Shown one piece after another: positions 1-9,548 of a stretch of 64,000 nt of DNA. The notes beneath the pieces are model-generated. The model did not search any database. It was given only the letters and a program-made list of their open reading frames with translations, and was not told the origin of the DNA. The DNA is from Arcicella aurantiaca (lineage in GTDB: Bacteria; Bacteroidota; Bacteroidia; Cytophagales; Spirosomataceae): the NCBI RefSeq assembly GCF_003148625.1, contig NZ_QGGO01000020.1, forward strand, positions 1 through 64,000, given 5' to 3'. The first letter of the stretch is position 1; each line of letters opens with the position of its first letter. The position numbers and the translations under genes were made by a program.

Positions 1-232
1 AACCAACATACTCAAACAAATATCTGTTAAACGTCTTAAAATCAAATGAATTGGAAAAATTAGAACGATAACTTTCTGAACTCATTTCTCCTTGACGAGA
101 TAGATTCTCAAAAGTATATCGACCCTTCAAAGACAACCAGGTTTGTACTAACTCTAAAAAAAACTTGGCTTGCCACTTGCCAATCAATGACATTTTTCTC
201 AATATTGCACTCGTGAGTGTTTCTACGCTCAT
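1..232 (-). CDS. DDE transposase, N-terminal part (IS4-like)
   Basis: The reading frame is open from an ATG at 232 to the left edge of the window, giving 77 residues. It is too short to stand out by length alone. The N-terminus begins MSVETLTSAILRKMSLIGKW and continues with a W-L-S-L-K-G-R-Y-T-F-E-N-L segment. This resembles the N-terminal region of IS4-like transposases common in Bacteroidota. The catalytic DDE residues would lie beyond the window, so activity cannot be judged. It sits inside the insertion sequence whose end is at 429. The family assignment comes from recalled resemblance and the context of a terminal repeat shared with a MITE, not from a database match. Confidence 0.65.
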   Translation of the reverse strand, partial: MSVETLTSAILRKMSLIGKWQAKFFLELVQTWLSLKGRYTFENLSRQGEMSSESYRSNFSNSFDFKTFNRYLFEYVG

Positions 233-429
233 GGGGTAAAGTTTGGTTAGTTCGCAAAACAAAACTAAAACTTTACCCTTATTTTTTTAAATGATACTCA
301 AAATCGTAGCGAAGTATTGATAAGTTATCTGGATAATTTTTATTCCAAAATCTTGTAGAACTTCCCGAAACAATATCCATTGCGGGTAAAGAACTTTCGG
401 GAAGTTGAAGAAACTTATTAAACACTGTA
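1..429 (-). mobile_element. Insertion sequence end, cut by the window edge
   Basis: This is the terminal part of an insertion sequence whose transposase reads leftward out of the window. The outer end is placed at 429 because bases 415-429, read on the minus strand, give TACAGTGTTTAATAA. That is identical to the left terminal inverted repeat of the MITE at 45010-45177. Bases 321-429 align with the MITE almost throughout, apart from a 46-base insertion in the MITE. The stretch 233-414 is the untranslated leader of the transposase and contains the small palindromic word ACTTCCCGAAAGT in both orientations. The rest of the element, including its other terminal repeat, lies outside the window. Confidence 0.65.
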
Positions 430-528
430 TTTAAGCATTACCATAATCATAAACTTTGATTTTCAAAGATTTACGTAAATTTCGTACAAGGCTAAACTTG
501 ATGGAGTAGGAGGGGGCAAAGCCAAATA

Positions 529-568
529 AAAACGCTGACAAATGTTTTATACCTTGCCAGCGTTTTTT
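529..568. terminator. Intrinsic terminator, probably bidirectional
   Basis: AAAACGCTG (529-537) pairs with CAGCGTTTT (558-566) and has further pairing inside; the sequence runs into T on both strands. It lies about 125 bases downstream of the leftward gluconokinase. The remainder of 430-692 shows no gene and no other clear signal. Confidence 0.6.
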
Positions 569-692
569 AATGATTATACTTAACGGATTGAGATTTGACA
601 AAAGGAACTATGTAATCTATTGGTTTTTAGTAGTTTACTTATTCGCTTATTCGCTTTTTCGCAAGTCGCTTTTCGCTGAGTATAATTAAACC

Positions 693-2213
693 TTAATCTT
701 GTTGTTGAAGGGTGACAATCTCTTCAAATTCATCGGTAAGTTTGTAGCTTAACTTTTCAAAAATCTTGAAATATTTCATGTAAGTTTCATGGTTTTCATT
801 TCGAGGTTGATACGTTTCTTCTGATTTTACCGTAGCTGCCGCCTCTTCTAAATTCTGATAAACGCCCAATTGCGTAAGAGCCAACAAAGCCGTTCCCATT
901 GCCACACTGTCACGATGATTGTTTATATGGATTGTTTTTCCAAACATATCCGTTAAAATTTGAGTCCATAATGGTAAAGTCGCATACGCTCCGTTGATAT
1001 AAATACTGTCAAAATCTCGATGCGTTTCAAGGATTTTACCAATGCTATAAACTTCAAATAAAATGCCTTCTAAAGTAGCCCTGACAAAATGTTTTTGTTG
1101 GTGATTGATATTTAAACCAAAATATAGTCCACGAGCGTTGGCGTTCCAAAGGGGAGCTCTTTCTCCTAATAAATAGGGTAAAAAAAGTAATCCGTCAGCC
1201 CCTGCTTTTACTTGTGCGGCTTCTTTGAATAAGTCGTTGAGTACGTCTTCAAAATCTAAATCTCCAGAAAAATTACCAAATTGACGAGCAAACCATTCAA
1301 AAACGACCCCACCATTATTGGTTGGTCCTCCAGAAACATAATGCCCTTCTGCTAAAAGATAGTTAAAAAAACGCTGTTTTTCATCTCGTAGAACGTCCTT
1401 TCCTGCAACACGCACGGCACCACTCGACCCAATTGTGATGGTTGCTTTTCCTGCACTAACAATACCCGCCCCAAGTGTTGCCAAACACCCATCACTCGCC
1501 CCAATAATAATGTGCGTTTTGTTTGGTAAACCGAGCGTACTGCAAATTTCTTTTTTCAAAAATACTTGCGAATTAAATACAGAAACGGGTTCAGAAAGAC
1601 GGTCGGCAGTAATACCTGCAAAATCAAGAGAGTCTTGATGCCATTTAAGTTTATGAATATCAAAAAAACCTGTCGATGAAGCAATGCTGTGGTCAATTAC
1701 ATATTCGCCCGTTAATTGCTTGATAATGTACTCTTTAAGTGAAATAAATTTATAAGTCAGTGCGAATCTTTCTTGGTCATGATTTTTTATCCATGAAATT
1801 TTCATCAAAGGAGACATTGGGTGAATTGGCGTACCTGTTGTGTGAAAAATACTATCACTTTGAGGCAAAGTTTTTAGTAAACTTGCCTCTTTTACACCTC
1901 TATTATCAGCCCAAATAATGGCATTACCTAATGGATTCCCGTTTTTATCAACTGGTAAAACACTGTGCATTGATGAACTGAAACAGATAGTTTTTACCTT
2001 GTATTTCTTCGGATGAATATACTCATTCAACAAATTTTTGAGTATGTATAAAGTGGTTATATATATTTGTTCGGGGTCTTGTTCGCTGTAATCAGGTTGC
2101 GGGTGAAAAGTAGGATACGAGCCTTTTTTGCAGCAAATAACCTTCCCATTCATATCAAAAGCATGAATTTTAACGGTTGAAGTATTTATGTCGATGGTAA
2201 GCAGACAATCCAT
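693..2213 (-). CDS. gntK: FGGY-family gluconokinase, first copy
   Basis: This 506-residue protein is a cytoplasmic FGGY carbohydrate kinase, most like gluconokinase, which phosphorylates D-gluconate to 6-phosphogluconate with ATP. The two actin-like domains are both present. Landmarks are IIWADNR near residue 100, a P-M-S-P-L-M-K segment near 135, GASDGCLATLGAG around 240 with the expected catalytic Asp, and the LPYLLGERAP block near 350. The first phosphate loop is unusual: it reads DINTSTVK where the paralogue at 9549 and the family normally have DIGT. It follows the AraC gene on the same strand with a 115-base gap and shares a locus with 6-phosphogluconate dehydrogenase, which supports gluconate or a close sugar acid as substrate. 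Xylulose or another sugar is possible, since FGGY specificity is hard to read from sequence. Confidence 0.8.
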   Translation of the reverse strand: MDCLLTIDINTSTVKIHAFDMNGKVICCKKGSYPTFHPQPDYSEQDPEQIYITTLYILKNLLNEYIHPKKYKVKTICFSSSMHSVLPVDKNGNPLGNAIIWADNRGVKEASLLKTLPQSDSIFHTTGTPIHPMSPLMKISWIKNHDQERFALTYKFISLKEYIIKQLTGEYVIDHSIASSTGFFDIHKLKWHQDSLDFAGITADRLSEPVSVFNSQVFLKKEICSTLGLPNKTHIIIGASDGCLATLGAGIVSAGKATITIGSSGAVRVAGKDVLRDEKQRFFNYLLAEGHYVSGGPTNNGGVVFEWFARQFGNFSGDLDFEDVLNDLFKEAAQVKAGADGLLFLPYLLGERAPLWNANARGLYFGLNINHQQKHFVRATLEGILFEVYSIGKILETHRDFDSIYINGAYATLPLWTQILTDMFGKTIHINNHRDSVAMGTALLALTQLGVYQNLEEAAATVKSEETYQPRNENHETYMKYFKIFEKLSYKLTDEFEEIVTLQQQD

Positions 2214-2235
2214 GTTTTTTTAGTTATGAGTTATG

Positions 2236-2325
2236 AGGTATGAATTTTGAAATTTAGCATAAATCGTGAACATCAAAGATTGTATTGATTCAAAATTTAT
2301 TGCGAAGACCTCATAATTCATACCT
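2236..2325. repeat. Imperfect inverted repeat between araC-like gene and kinase
   Basis: AGGTATGAATT at 2236-2246 is the exact complement of 2315-2325, and inner bases (TGAATTTTGAA and its partner) also pair. It fills almost the whole gap between the two leftward genes. It may be a hairpin that uncouples regulator and kinase transcription; no T-tract follows closely, so a terminator role is unproven. Confidence 0.5.
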
Positions 2326-2328
2326 ATT

Positions 2329-3207
2329 TTATTCTTTTTTTCTAAACTCACGAGGCGTATAACCCGTTAGTTTTTTGAAAGTTGAGGAAAAATGTTGTGA
2401 TGAATAAAAGCCTGTTTCCAATGCTATATCGGTCAAACTTAAATCTTCACGGTTTAATAATTTAATTGCTTCCGAAATTCTAATATTTATGAGATAATTC
2501 AAAGGTGAAAATCCAGAAAATGCTTTTGCTTTTTCAGTAAATGCCGTTGTGCCTAAACCAACTAATCCTGCCATTTCTTCAACTGTCCACGGATGAGCAA
2601 GATTTTCTCTCAAAGTCTGTTCCAATTTTAAAAAAGTTTGAGGGAAATCTCGCCTGAGATTATCCTGTTTACTCAAATGCCTAACCGCCGTAATTAACAA
2701 TTCATCTATTAAATGATTGATGCGGGTACGGTAGCCTAATTCTTTAGAAAATAATTCTGAAGCAAGGTTTTGAAATAATTGCTGACAGTTTTTTAAACGA
2801 CTCAAAACAGGCTTTTTATTGAGCGACAACAGTTTACCGATAACTCTTTGGTCGGTTTCTGAAATGCCACTCCAATCTCCCAAAATCAATTCTCCAGTCG
2901 GTTCAAAGAGTTTTGGTTTTATCGTAATCCACATTAATGAACCAATATCATAAGCTCCTTTAGTGCTTCCAATTGACTGCCATGGACTGGTCACAGAAAT
3001 ATCATTCGGATAGAGTAAAAACTGCTGTCCGTCAATATTCCAATCAAATTTTCCTTCAGTAATCAAGCAAATTTTAATGCCTTCGCTTGCTTGAATTTCC
3101 TGAGAATTGAGCTGAATATTTTGAATTTTATGGTTGGCAAAGTCAATAATGTGCGGGAAAGAAGCTAATTCTTTCGACTTTCCTTGGCACAAGATAAATG
3201 GATTCAT
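2329..3207 (-). CDS. AraC-family transcriptional regulator
   Basis: This 292-residue protein has an N-terminal cupin-like sensing domain (about residues 20-140, with a W-N-I-D-G-Q-Q-F-L-L-Y-P segment typical of such barrels). Its C-terminal AraC/XylS domain (about 195-292) contains two helix-turn-helix units, ending in the signature region ALETGFYSSQHFSSTFKKL. It is divergent from susC across a 179-base gap and precedes the first gluconokinase. It is therefore the likely local regulator of sugar-acid import and phosphorylation. I infer that it binds the sugar acid or a derivative; the effector cannot be read from the sequence. No convincing TAnnTTTG promoter or direct-repeat operator was found in the divergent gap. 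Confidence 0.85.
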   Translation of the reverse strand: MNPFILCQGKSKELASFPHIIDFANHKIQNIQLNSQEIQASEGIKICLITEGKFDWNIDGQQFLLYPNDISVTSPWQSIGSTKGAYDIGSLMWITIKPKLFEPTGELILGDWSGISETDQRVIGKLLSLNKKPVLSRLKNCQQLFQNLASELFSKELGYRTRINHLIDELLITAVRHLSKQDNLRRDFPQTFLKLEQTLRENLAHPWTVEEMAGLVGLGTTAFTEKAKAFSGFSPLNYLINIRISEAIKLLNREDLSLTDIALETGFYSSQHFSSTFKKLTGYTPREFRKKE

Positions 3208-3386
3208 CGGTTATCAAAAATCGTCGAGTAAAATTAGGTCAATTATTCATCAAAATATTACAAAATCCACCGCCGTAAATAAATGAAAGTTTTTCTTTAA
3301 ATAATGATGAATTTTTGCATCGTTGACTTCCTGAAACTTAACAAATCTTAACTCAAAGTTTATTCAAAATCACTCAATTAACATTA

Positions 3387-6300
3387 ATGAATATGAAAAG
3401 AATTAGACTAAATGGTCTTTATATACCACAAAATCTATCCAAATCTGTTTTGGCGATAGTTTTTATGTTATATACAATTGTGTCATTTTCACAAGATTTA
3501 GCCATTAAGGGACTTGTCTCTGATAAATCTAATGGTGGAATTGCAGGCGTAGCTGTAAAAATTAAAGGCACCAATAGAGGAACAAGTACAGATGCCGTTG
3601 GAAATTATAAAATTGCCGTTGGCAACGATGCGACCCTTATTTTTAGTGCCGTTGGTTATGCAACAAAAGAGGTAACTGTTGGTAGTAAAACAACAATTGA
3701 TGTTGTATTGGTTGAAGATAATAAAAATTTAGAAGAAGTAGTGGTAACGGCTCTCGGTATCAAAAAAGATGCGAAAAAAGTCGGTTATGCCGTTTCTACT
3801 ATCAATCGTGAGGCTTTAACTGAAAATAGAACGCCCAATTTTATGAACGCTTTGCAAGGACAAATTGCAGGTGTAAACATTGCTCCTTTGGGAACTGGCC
3901 CTGCTGGAACGTCTAAAATTAGAATCAGGGGACAAAGTTCTATTTCGGGTCAAAATAGCCCTCTAATCGTTGTGAATGGTATTCCGATTGATAATACCAA
4001 CTTTGGTACAAACCCCGGTAATGCCGCATCTGATAATTCAATTGGTGTGCGTGGCGGTGGAAATACATCTGATGGTGGCGATGGACTTTCAAGTATAAAC
4101 CCAGATGATATTGAAAACATGACCGTTTTGAAAGGTGCAACCGCAGCAGCACTTTATGGCTCACGTGCGAAAGATGGGGTAATTATGATTACGACTAAAA
4201 CAAAGGGTGATTCAAAAGGAATTGGCGTTTCTTTAAACTCAAATTTTACCAATGATACGCCTTTAGATTTTACAGATTATCAATACGTTTATGGTCAAGG
4301 TGAAAACGGAATTCGCCCAACGACAGCTAATCCAACTTCGGGACAATGGTCGTTTGGAGAAAAATTCCAACCGGGTATGACCCAAGTGCTTTTTGATGGT
4401 GTAACTGTGCCTTATGTACCTGTATATAACAGAATTAGAACGTTTTTTAGAGATGGAACTAACTTTACCAATACGGTTTCTATTTCTTCAAACACCGAAA
4501 AAGGTGGACTTACGTTGTCGTTTGCTAACATGGATAACAAAGGAATTGTGCCAAATAACACGTTTAACCGCAAGACGATAAATTTGGGATATGCTTATGA
4601 TATTACTAAAAAACTAAGTATTTCGGGTAACGTAAATTATTCAAATGAGTTTAATAAAAACCCGCCTAATATTGCCAACCAAGATAACTCAATTCCAACG
4701 GCGGTGTATAATATGGCAAACTCAATGCCTTTTGATTTATTAGATGCTAAGAAATTTGATGCCAATGGCGACGAGTACGTTTATTCAAGATTTAAAAACA
4801 GAACCAATCCGTATTTTACGCTTTCTCAACAATTTCAAAATATCACCCGTGATAGAATTTTCGGAAATATCTCAGTAAAATATAAATTATTAGATTGGCT
4901 TTCGGTTCAAGGTAGAGTGGGGCAAGATTATTGGTCACGTGACCAAGATTACAATAACTTCCCAACGGGACAAGCCTCTCTTACACCTGCTCCTGTGGGT
5001 TTTGTCAATGGTGTTTATACCCAAGAATCTCGCAGATTCAGAGAAACTAACGCCGACATTTTATTAATGGCAAGCAAAACTTTTGGAGATTTTGGTATTG
5101 ACTTGAACCTTGGAGGTAACCAAATGTATCGTCGTTCTGATGTAAACTCTACCCAAGTAACTGATTTTGTGGTTCGTGATTTATATACTGTGATGAACGG
5201 ACGTGTAAAAGACCCCATTTATGGATTGTCTGAAAGGTCAGTAAATTCAATTTATGGTTCAAGTGAATTTTCTTACAAAAACTTTTTATTCTTGAATGTT
5301 ACTGCCAGAAATGACTGGTTCTCAACGCTTTCAAAAGAAAATAGAAGCATTTTGTATCCTTCAGTATCAGGTAGTTATGTATTTTCTCAATCATTATCAA
5401 ACATTCCAGATTGGTTGAGTTTTGGAAAACTGAGAGTTGCTTATGCAGAAGTAGGTAGCGATACTGACGTTTCTCCATATTCAAATAATTTATTTTACGC
5501 CATCAATGCCAACTTATTCGCCAATCCAGCGGGTAACCTACAACCAGTTGGTGGTTCTTCTGGAGCAACAGTTCCAAACGCTAATTTGAAACCAATGCGT
5601 ACTTCTGAGTCTGAAATTGGTTTAGAATTAAAATTATTCCAAAATCGACTTGCGATAGATTTATCGGCATATCGTAAAGTTACCAGCGACCAAATTGTTT
5701 CAGCACAAATTTCTGATGCCTCAGGTTTCACCAATTCATTGATTAACAGTGGTAAAAGCCAAACCAATGGTTTAGAAATGTTATTGAACTTTTCGCCCGT
5801 AAAAGGTAAAGACTTTCAATGGAATGTAACCATGAATGGTTCGTATAATATCACAAAAGTATTGAGTTTGACGACCGATAAAGAAGGCGAAAGAATTACG
5901 ACAGGAACACACGTTTTTAACGGTGAAGTTCGCCAAGTAGTTGGACAAGAAATGGGACAAATTTATGGTTTTGGTTTCAAGAGAAATGCCCAAGGACAAA
6001 TGATTTTTGGAACAAATGGTATTCCATTAAGAACTCCAGATTTAATTTCTTACGGCAGTGCTTTACCAAAATGGATGGGTGGAATTACTAACTCGTTTAA
6101 TTACAAAGGATTAACACTTTCATTCTTGATTGATTTCAAATTGGGAAATATGATGTTGTCAGGTACAAATTTCAATGCGGTGCGTCATGGTTTGCACCAA
6201 ATGACTTTGGAAGGTCGTGAAGGCGGAGTTGTAGGCGTAGGTGTTACTGAAAAAGGGGAGCCAAACACCGTTAAAGCTCCTGTTCAAGATTATTGGTCGG

Positions 6301-6587
6301 TGGTTCGTTCACAGGCAATTATTGAGCCTGTGGTTTATAACGGTGGATATTGGAAATTACGTCAGATTACGGCGGGTTACGATTTAACTAAATTCTTGCC
6401 AAAATCATTCCCTGTAAAAACGCTTAAATTGAGCTTAACTGCCAATAATGTATTCTTGATTAAGAAATGGGTTCCAAATATTGACCCTGATTCATTCGGT
6501 TATTCTTCTGATAACTTGGTGGGTATGGAATCAACGGGTTTGCCAACTACTCGTAGTATTGGGTTTAATTTGAATGCTAAGTTTTAG
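3387..6587 (+). CDS. SusC/RagA-family TonB-dependent outer-membrane transporter
   Basis: This 1,066-residue protein is a SusC-type importer. A signal peptide ends near F-S-Q (about residue 35). A carboxypeptidase-regulatory-like domain follows (about 40-110), then the TonB box region with EEVVVTALGI, a plug domain (about 130-240, with IRGQ and VVNGIPID) and a long beta-barrel ending in the typical aromatic C-terminus N-A-K-F. Either of two in-frame starts, at 3387 or 3393, would serve. It is followed by its SusD partner after 147 bases. Together they should pull a substrate across the outer membrane with TonB energy. Because the locus encodes gluconokinases and Gnd but no glycoside hydrolase, the cargo is inferred to be a small sugar acid or a conjugate of one. 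Confidence 0.93.
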   Translation: MNMKRIRLNGLYIPQNLSKSVLAIVFMLYTIVSFSQDLAIKGLVSDKSNGGIAGVAVKIKGTNRGTSTDAVGNYKIAVGNDATLIFSAVGYATKEVTVGSKTTIDVVLVEDNKNLEEVVVTALGIKKDAKKVGYAVSTINREALTENRTPNFMNALQGQIAGVNIAPLGTGPAGTSKIRIRGQSSISGQNSPLIVVNGIPIDNTNFGTNPGNAASDNSIGVRGGGNTSDGGDGLSSINPDDIENMTVLKGATAAALYGSRAKDGVIMITTKTKGDSKGIGVSLNSNFTNDTPLDFTDYQYVYGQGENGIRPTTANPTSGQWSFGEKFQPGMTQVLFDGVTVPYVPVYNRIRTFFRDGTNFTNTVSISSNTEKGGLTLSFANMDNKGIVPNNTFNRKTINLGYAYDITKKLSISGNVNYSNEFNKNPPNIANQDNSIPTAVYNMANSMPFDLLDAKKFDANGDEYVYSRFKNRTNPYFTLSQQFQNITRDRIFGNISVKYKLLDWLSVQGRVGQDYWSRDQDYNNFPTGQASLTPAPVGFVNGVYTQESRRFRETNADILLMASKTFGDFGIDLNLGGNQMYRRSDVNSTQVTDFVVRDLYTVMNGRVKDPIYGLSERSVNSIYGSSEFSYKNFLFLNVTARNDWFSTLSKENRSILYPSVSGSYVFSQSLSNIPDWLSFGKLRVAYAEVGSDTDVSPYSNNLFYAINANLFANPAGNLQPVGGSSGATVPNANLKPMRTSESEIGLELKLFQNRLAIDLSAYRKVTSDQIVSAQISDASGFTNSLINSGKSQTNGLEMLLNFSPVKGKDFQWNVTMNGSYNITKVLSLTTDKEGERITTGTHVFNGEVRQVVGQEMGQIYGFGFKRNAQGQMIFGTNGIPLRTPDLISYGSALPKWMGGITNSFNYKGLTLSFLIDFKLGNMMLSGTNFNAVRHGLHQMTLEGREGGVVGVGVTEKGEPNTVKAPVQDYWSVVRSQAIIEPVVYNGGYWKLRQITAGYDLTKFLPKSFPVKTLKLSLTANNVFLIKKWVPNIDPDSFGYSSDNLVGMESTGLPTTRSIGFNLNAKF

Positions 6588-6734
6588 GGTTGGTACGTAG
6601 TTTTGGCACGTAGATAAAATGAAACCAAAAATATTTCAACTTTCGGAAAGTTTACGGAACTCTTTTTTACAGTCTATCTATTCTCTGTGACTCTCCGAGA
6701 AACATATTATTTCAAAAAATAAAAGAAAATTCTT

Positions 6735-8273
6735 ATGAAAATTAGATATAAATATTTTAGTAAAATCACCATTTTAGGCGTTATTCTTAGCGTTTTTGTG
6801 AGTGGTTGTGACAAAGGTTTTGATGAATTAAATATCAACAAAACGGCTGCCACGTCAATTAATCCCGTTTTTACTTTAAATAACGCTACCGTAAATACTT
6901 CGTTTCCTGCGGCAACTATTATTTATGAACTTGGCATTGTGCAACAAATGGTTTCGCCCAATTCTGGGGTGTTAGCAGGTGCGAATTATAACCAAGATAT
7001 TCGTGATAATACCCAACAAAATTGGCAACGTTATTATCGTTCAGTAATTCGCAATACTTATGATGTAATCTCAACGACTAAAAACTTGCCAGCCAGAAGT
7101 AATCTTTACAACATGGCTCGTATTTTACAAGCGTATAGTTTTTTAGTTTTGACAGATTCTTACGGTGATATTCCTTACTCAGAAGCAGGGAAAGGCTATA
7201 TAGACCAATTGGTTTCTCCAAAATACGACGCACAACAAACCGTTTACGCAGGAATTACTAAAGAATTGACCGAAGCAATTGCCGCTTTGGATGCTTCAAA
7301 AACGATAGAAACTGCCGATGTTTTGTATGGTGGAAATATCGCACTTTGGAAGAAATTTGGGAATTCTGTTTTGCTTCGTGCAGGAATGAGATTGACTAAA
7401 ATTGATGCTACACAAGCTCAATCAATTGTTCAAAAGGCTTTTCAAGCAGGAATTATGGAAGTTAATTCTGATAATGCGTTTATCAAGCACGATGCCAATT
7501 ATTTGAATGCTTTAGGACAAACACTTAATTCGACTGAATCGAGTAATATTTATTTGGGAGCTCCATTTGTTAGTTTTTTACAACAAACCAACGACCCAAG
7601 ATTAAAATCAATTGCTTTAAGATACGTTGGTGCAAAATCTGGAAATGACCAAACATCTGCTCGTGCAACTACTGACCCAACGCAACAAATTGGAATGCCT
7701 TTTGGCTTTGATAATGGCTCAATTGGAACGGAAGTTACGAAATCAAAATTGGCAAGTTTTTATGATTATAGTCAAGTTGACCGTACTCGCATGGCAAAAA
7801 CGACTTCGCCAATGTTCTTGGTAACGGCTGCTCAAACGCAATTACTATTAGCAGAAGCCGCCCAACGTGGCTGGATTACAGGAGCAACGGCAGAATCTTT
7901 CTTCAATAAAGGTGTAAAATTGCACATGGAGCAAATGGCTTTGTATGATGCTAATTCGGCAGTTTCTGCTTCGGCAATTGATACTTATCAAAAAGCAAAT
8001 CCATACAATGCAAGTACGGCTTTGGAACAAATAAACACGCAATATTGGGTCGCTTCTTTCTTGAATGGTCCAGAAGCATTTGCGAATTTCAGAAGAAGTG
8101 GTTTCCCTAATTTAGCTCCAAATCCGTTTCCTGGTAAAAGTATCAAAGGTAATTTTATCAGAAGATTAACGTATCCAAATTCAGAAATTTCGGTCAATAG
8201 CGTAAATGTCAAAGAAGCTATCACAAGAATGGGAGCGGATGATTTAGACGCAAAAGTTTGGTGGGATAAATAG
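6735..8273 (+). CDS. SusD/RagB-family surface lipoprotein (SusD-like type 2)
   Basis: This 512-residue protein is the binding partner of the upstream SusC. A lipoprotein signal peptide ends in F-V-S-G-C with the lipidated Cys at residue 25, followed by DKGFDELN. The body is the alpha-helical, TPR-rich SusD fold. The A-R-I-L-Q-A-Y-S-F-L-V-L-T-D-S-Y-G-D-I-P-Y-S segment near residue 130 is characteristic of the SusD-like_2 subgroup, which often pairs with small-substrate importers. The C-terminal section contains the expected LAEAAQRGW region. The gap to susC holds an imperfect hairpin-like word but no strong terminator, so co-transcription is likely. Confidence 0.93.
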   Translation: MKIRYKYFSKITILGVILSVFVSGCDKGFDELNINKTAATSINPVFTLNNATVNTSFPAATIIYELGIVQQMVSPNSGVLAGANYNQDIRDNTQQNWQRYYRSVIRNTYDVISTTKNLPARSNLYNMARILQAYSFLVLTDSYGDIPYSEAGKGYIDQLVSPKYDAQQTVYAGITKELTEAIAALDASKTIETADVLYGGNIALWKKFGNSVLLRAGMRLTKIDATQAQSIVQKAFQAGIMEVNSDNAFIKHDANYLNALGQTLNSTESSNIYLGAPFVSFLQQTNDPRLKSIALRYVGAKSGNDQTSARATTDPTQQIGMPFGFDNGSIGTEVTKSKLASFYDYSQVDRTRMAKTTSPMFLVTAAQTQLLLAEAAQRGWITGATAESFFNKGVKLHMEQMALYDANSAVSASAIDTYQKANPYNASTALEQINTQYWVASFLNGPEAFANFRRSGFPNLAPNPFPGKSIKGNFIRRLTYPNSEISVNSVNVKEAITRMGADDLDAKVWWDK

Positions 8274-8305
8274 TAAAACAGGTATAGCTAAAAAAAGAAT
8301 CGGAC

Positions 8306-8381
8306 GATTTGGTAGTGGCGAATAGCATTCGCCCAAGTCATAAATTGAATGTAGGTGAATGCTATTCACCCCTACCAAATC
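8306..8381. repeat. Inverted repeat with palindromic cores (variable-core family)
   Basis: The arms at 8306-8333 and 8354-8381 match at 25 of 28 positions. Each arm contains its own palindrome, GGCGAAT/ATTCGCC on the left and GGTGAAT/ATTCACC on the right, both with a 3-base centre. The layout (palindrome, spacer, palindrome, then CTACCAAATC) matches the elements at 51592, 41399 and 52894. It lies 3' of the susD gene and may act as a transcript end. Confidence 0.7.
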
Positions 8382-8478
8382 ATCCATTTTTTACGTAAGA
8401 ACTTATAAAATACATTACAAATCAACCTTTCAATCTCATAAACCTCATAGACTTCATGTTTTCATGGAGTCTTTATTT

Positions 8479-8486
8479 TACCTTTG
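8479..8486 (+). promoter_or_regulatory. Candidate Bacteroidota -7 element before gnd
   Basis: TACCTTTG matches the Bacteroidota -7 consensus TAnnTTTG and lies 26 bases before the gnd start codon. No good TTTG -33 element lies at the usual distance, so the site is suggestive only. It implies that gnd can be transcribed apart from susCD. Confidence 0.4.
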
Positions 8487-8511
8487 AAGAATTAATTATA
8501 AACAAAAGAAT

Positions 8512-9408
8512 ATGCAAATCGGAATTATAGGATTAGGCAAGATGGGATTTAACCTTGCCCTTAATTTAAAAAGAAATGGTTATGACGTGGTTGCTAATGA
8601 CGTAAACCAAGATTTTGTTCAAAAAATAGCTGCTGAAGGAATCAAAACAGGCAATTCTATTGAAGAATTATGTAAACAATTGACCAACCGAAAAGTAATT
8701 TGGTTGATGGTTCCTGCTGGTGAAATTGTAGATAAAGTAATTGAAGCCTTATTGCCATTTTTGAATCCTGCCGATATAATTATTGACGGAGGAAATTCTA
8801 ATTTCAAAGAATCAAAAAGAAGATATAATTATCTGAAAACTAAAAATATAGACTTTTTAGACTGTGGCACATCTGGCGGAACTTCTGGAGCTTTAAACGG
8901 AGCTTGTACCATGATTGGCGGTGAAAATGAAGTGTTTGCTTATGTGGAAAAAGTATTCAAAGATATTTCTGTCGAAAATGGATATTTACACACAGGAGCA
9001 GCAGGAAGCGGACATTTTACCAAAATGGTTCACAACGGAATTGAGTACGGAATGATGCAAGCCATTGCAGAAGGTTTTGAGGTTTTTGAACATTCTGAGT
9101 TTGATATTGATTTCCAAAAAACGGCTAAAATGTTCAATCATGGCTCAGTAGTTCGTGGTTGGTTGATGGAATTAACGGAAAAAGCTTTCTCAAAAGACCC
9201 ACAATTAGATTCAATCAAAGGCATTATGCACTCGTCGGGCGAAGGAAAATGGACTTTAGAAACAGCCTTAGATTTAGGCGTTCCAACTCCCGTAATTGCG
9301 ATGTCCGTAATGATGCGTTATCGTTCTCAAATGGAAGATACTTTCTCTGGAAAAGTAGTTGCAGCCCTCAGAAATGAGTTTGGCGGTCATGCGGTTGAGA
9401 AGAAATAA
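8512..9408 (+). CDS. gnd: 6-phosphogluconate dehydrogenase (decarboxylating), short form
   Basis: This 298-residue enzyme oxidises and decarboxylates 6-phosphogluconate to ribulose 5-phosphate. The Rossmann motif GLGKMG is at residues 7-12, the substrate loop DGGNS at 92-96, the SGG motif at 121-123, and the catalytic Lys171 and Asn175 lie in KMVHNGIEYG. At about 300 residues it belongs to the short YqeC/GntZ-like class rather than the roughly 470-residue housekeeping form. After the second beta strand it has NDV where NADP-dependent enzymes carry an Arg. This suggests a preference for NAD and thus a catabolic role. It stands between susD and the second gluconokinase on the same strand, which fits gluconate degradation through the pentose phosphate route. 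Confidence 0.93.
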   Translation: MQIGIIGLGKMGFNLALNLKRNGYDVVANDVNQDFVQKIAAEGIKTGNSIEELCKQLTNRKVIWLMVPAGEIVDKVIEALLPFLNPADIIIDGGNSNFKESKRRYNYLKTKNIDFLDCGTSGGTSGALNGACTMIGGENEVFAYVEKVFKDISVENGYLHTGAAGSGHFTKMVHNGIEYGMMQAIAEGFEVFEHSEFDIDFQKTAKMFNHGSVVRGWLMELTEKAFSKDPQLDSIKGIMHSSGEGKWTLETALDLGVPTPVIAMSVMMRYRSQMEDTFSGKVVAALRNEFGGHAVEKK

Positions 9409-9411
9409 TAA

Positions 9412-9512
9412 TTAGACCACAGATTTAACGGATTAAACAGATTTACGCAGATTTTATTGAATATTTACTCAGTGTAAATCTGTATAATCTGTTTAATCAG
9501 TGGTCTTTTTAA
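9412..9512. repeat. Inverted repeat of the ACCACAGATT family
   Basis: A left arm beginning AGACCACAGATTTAACGG pairs imperfectly with a right arm ending in CAGTGGTCT. Diverged halves of the same repeat occur at 11098-11142, 11286-11322 and 41641-41690. It occupies most of the gap between gnd and the second kinase. The role is unknown; it could fold as a long hairpin in the transcript. Confidence 0.7.
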
Positions 9513-9548
9513 TCGACGCAAAATTCTTATCGTTACAATATAGAATCA

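Noticed and set aside
3208-3386. Operator or promoter in the AraC/susC divergent gap
   Set aside because: Only weak near-matches to TAnnTTTG were seen and no direct repeat stood out.
6630-6690. Copy of the MITE in the susC-susD gap (ACTTTCGGAAAGT-like word)
   Set aside because: Only a short word is similar; no terminal repeats or further alignment to the MITE.
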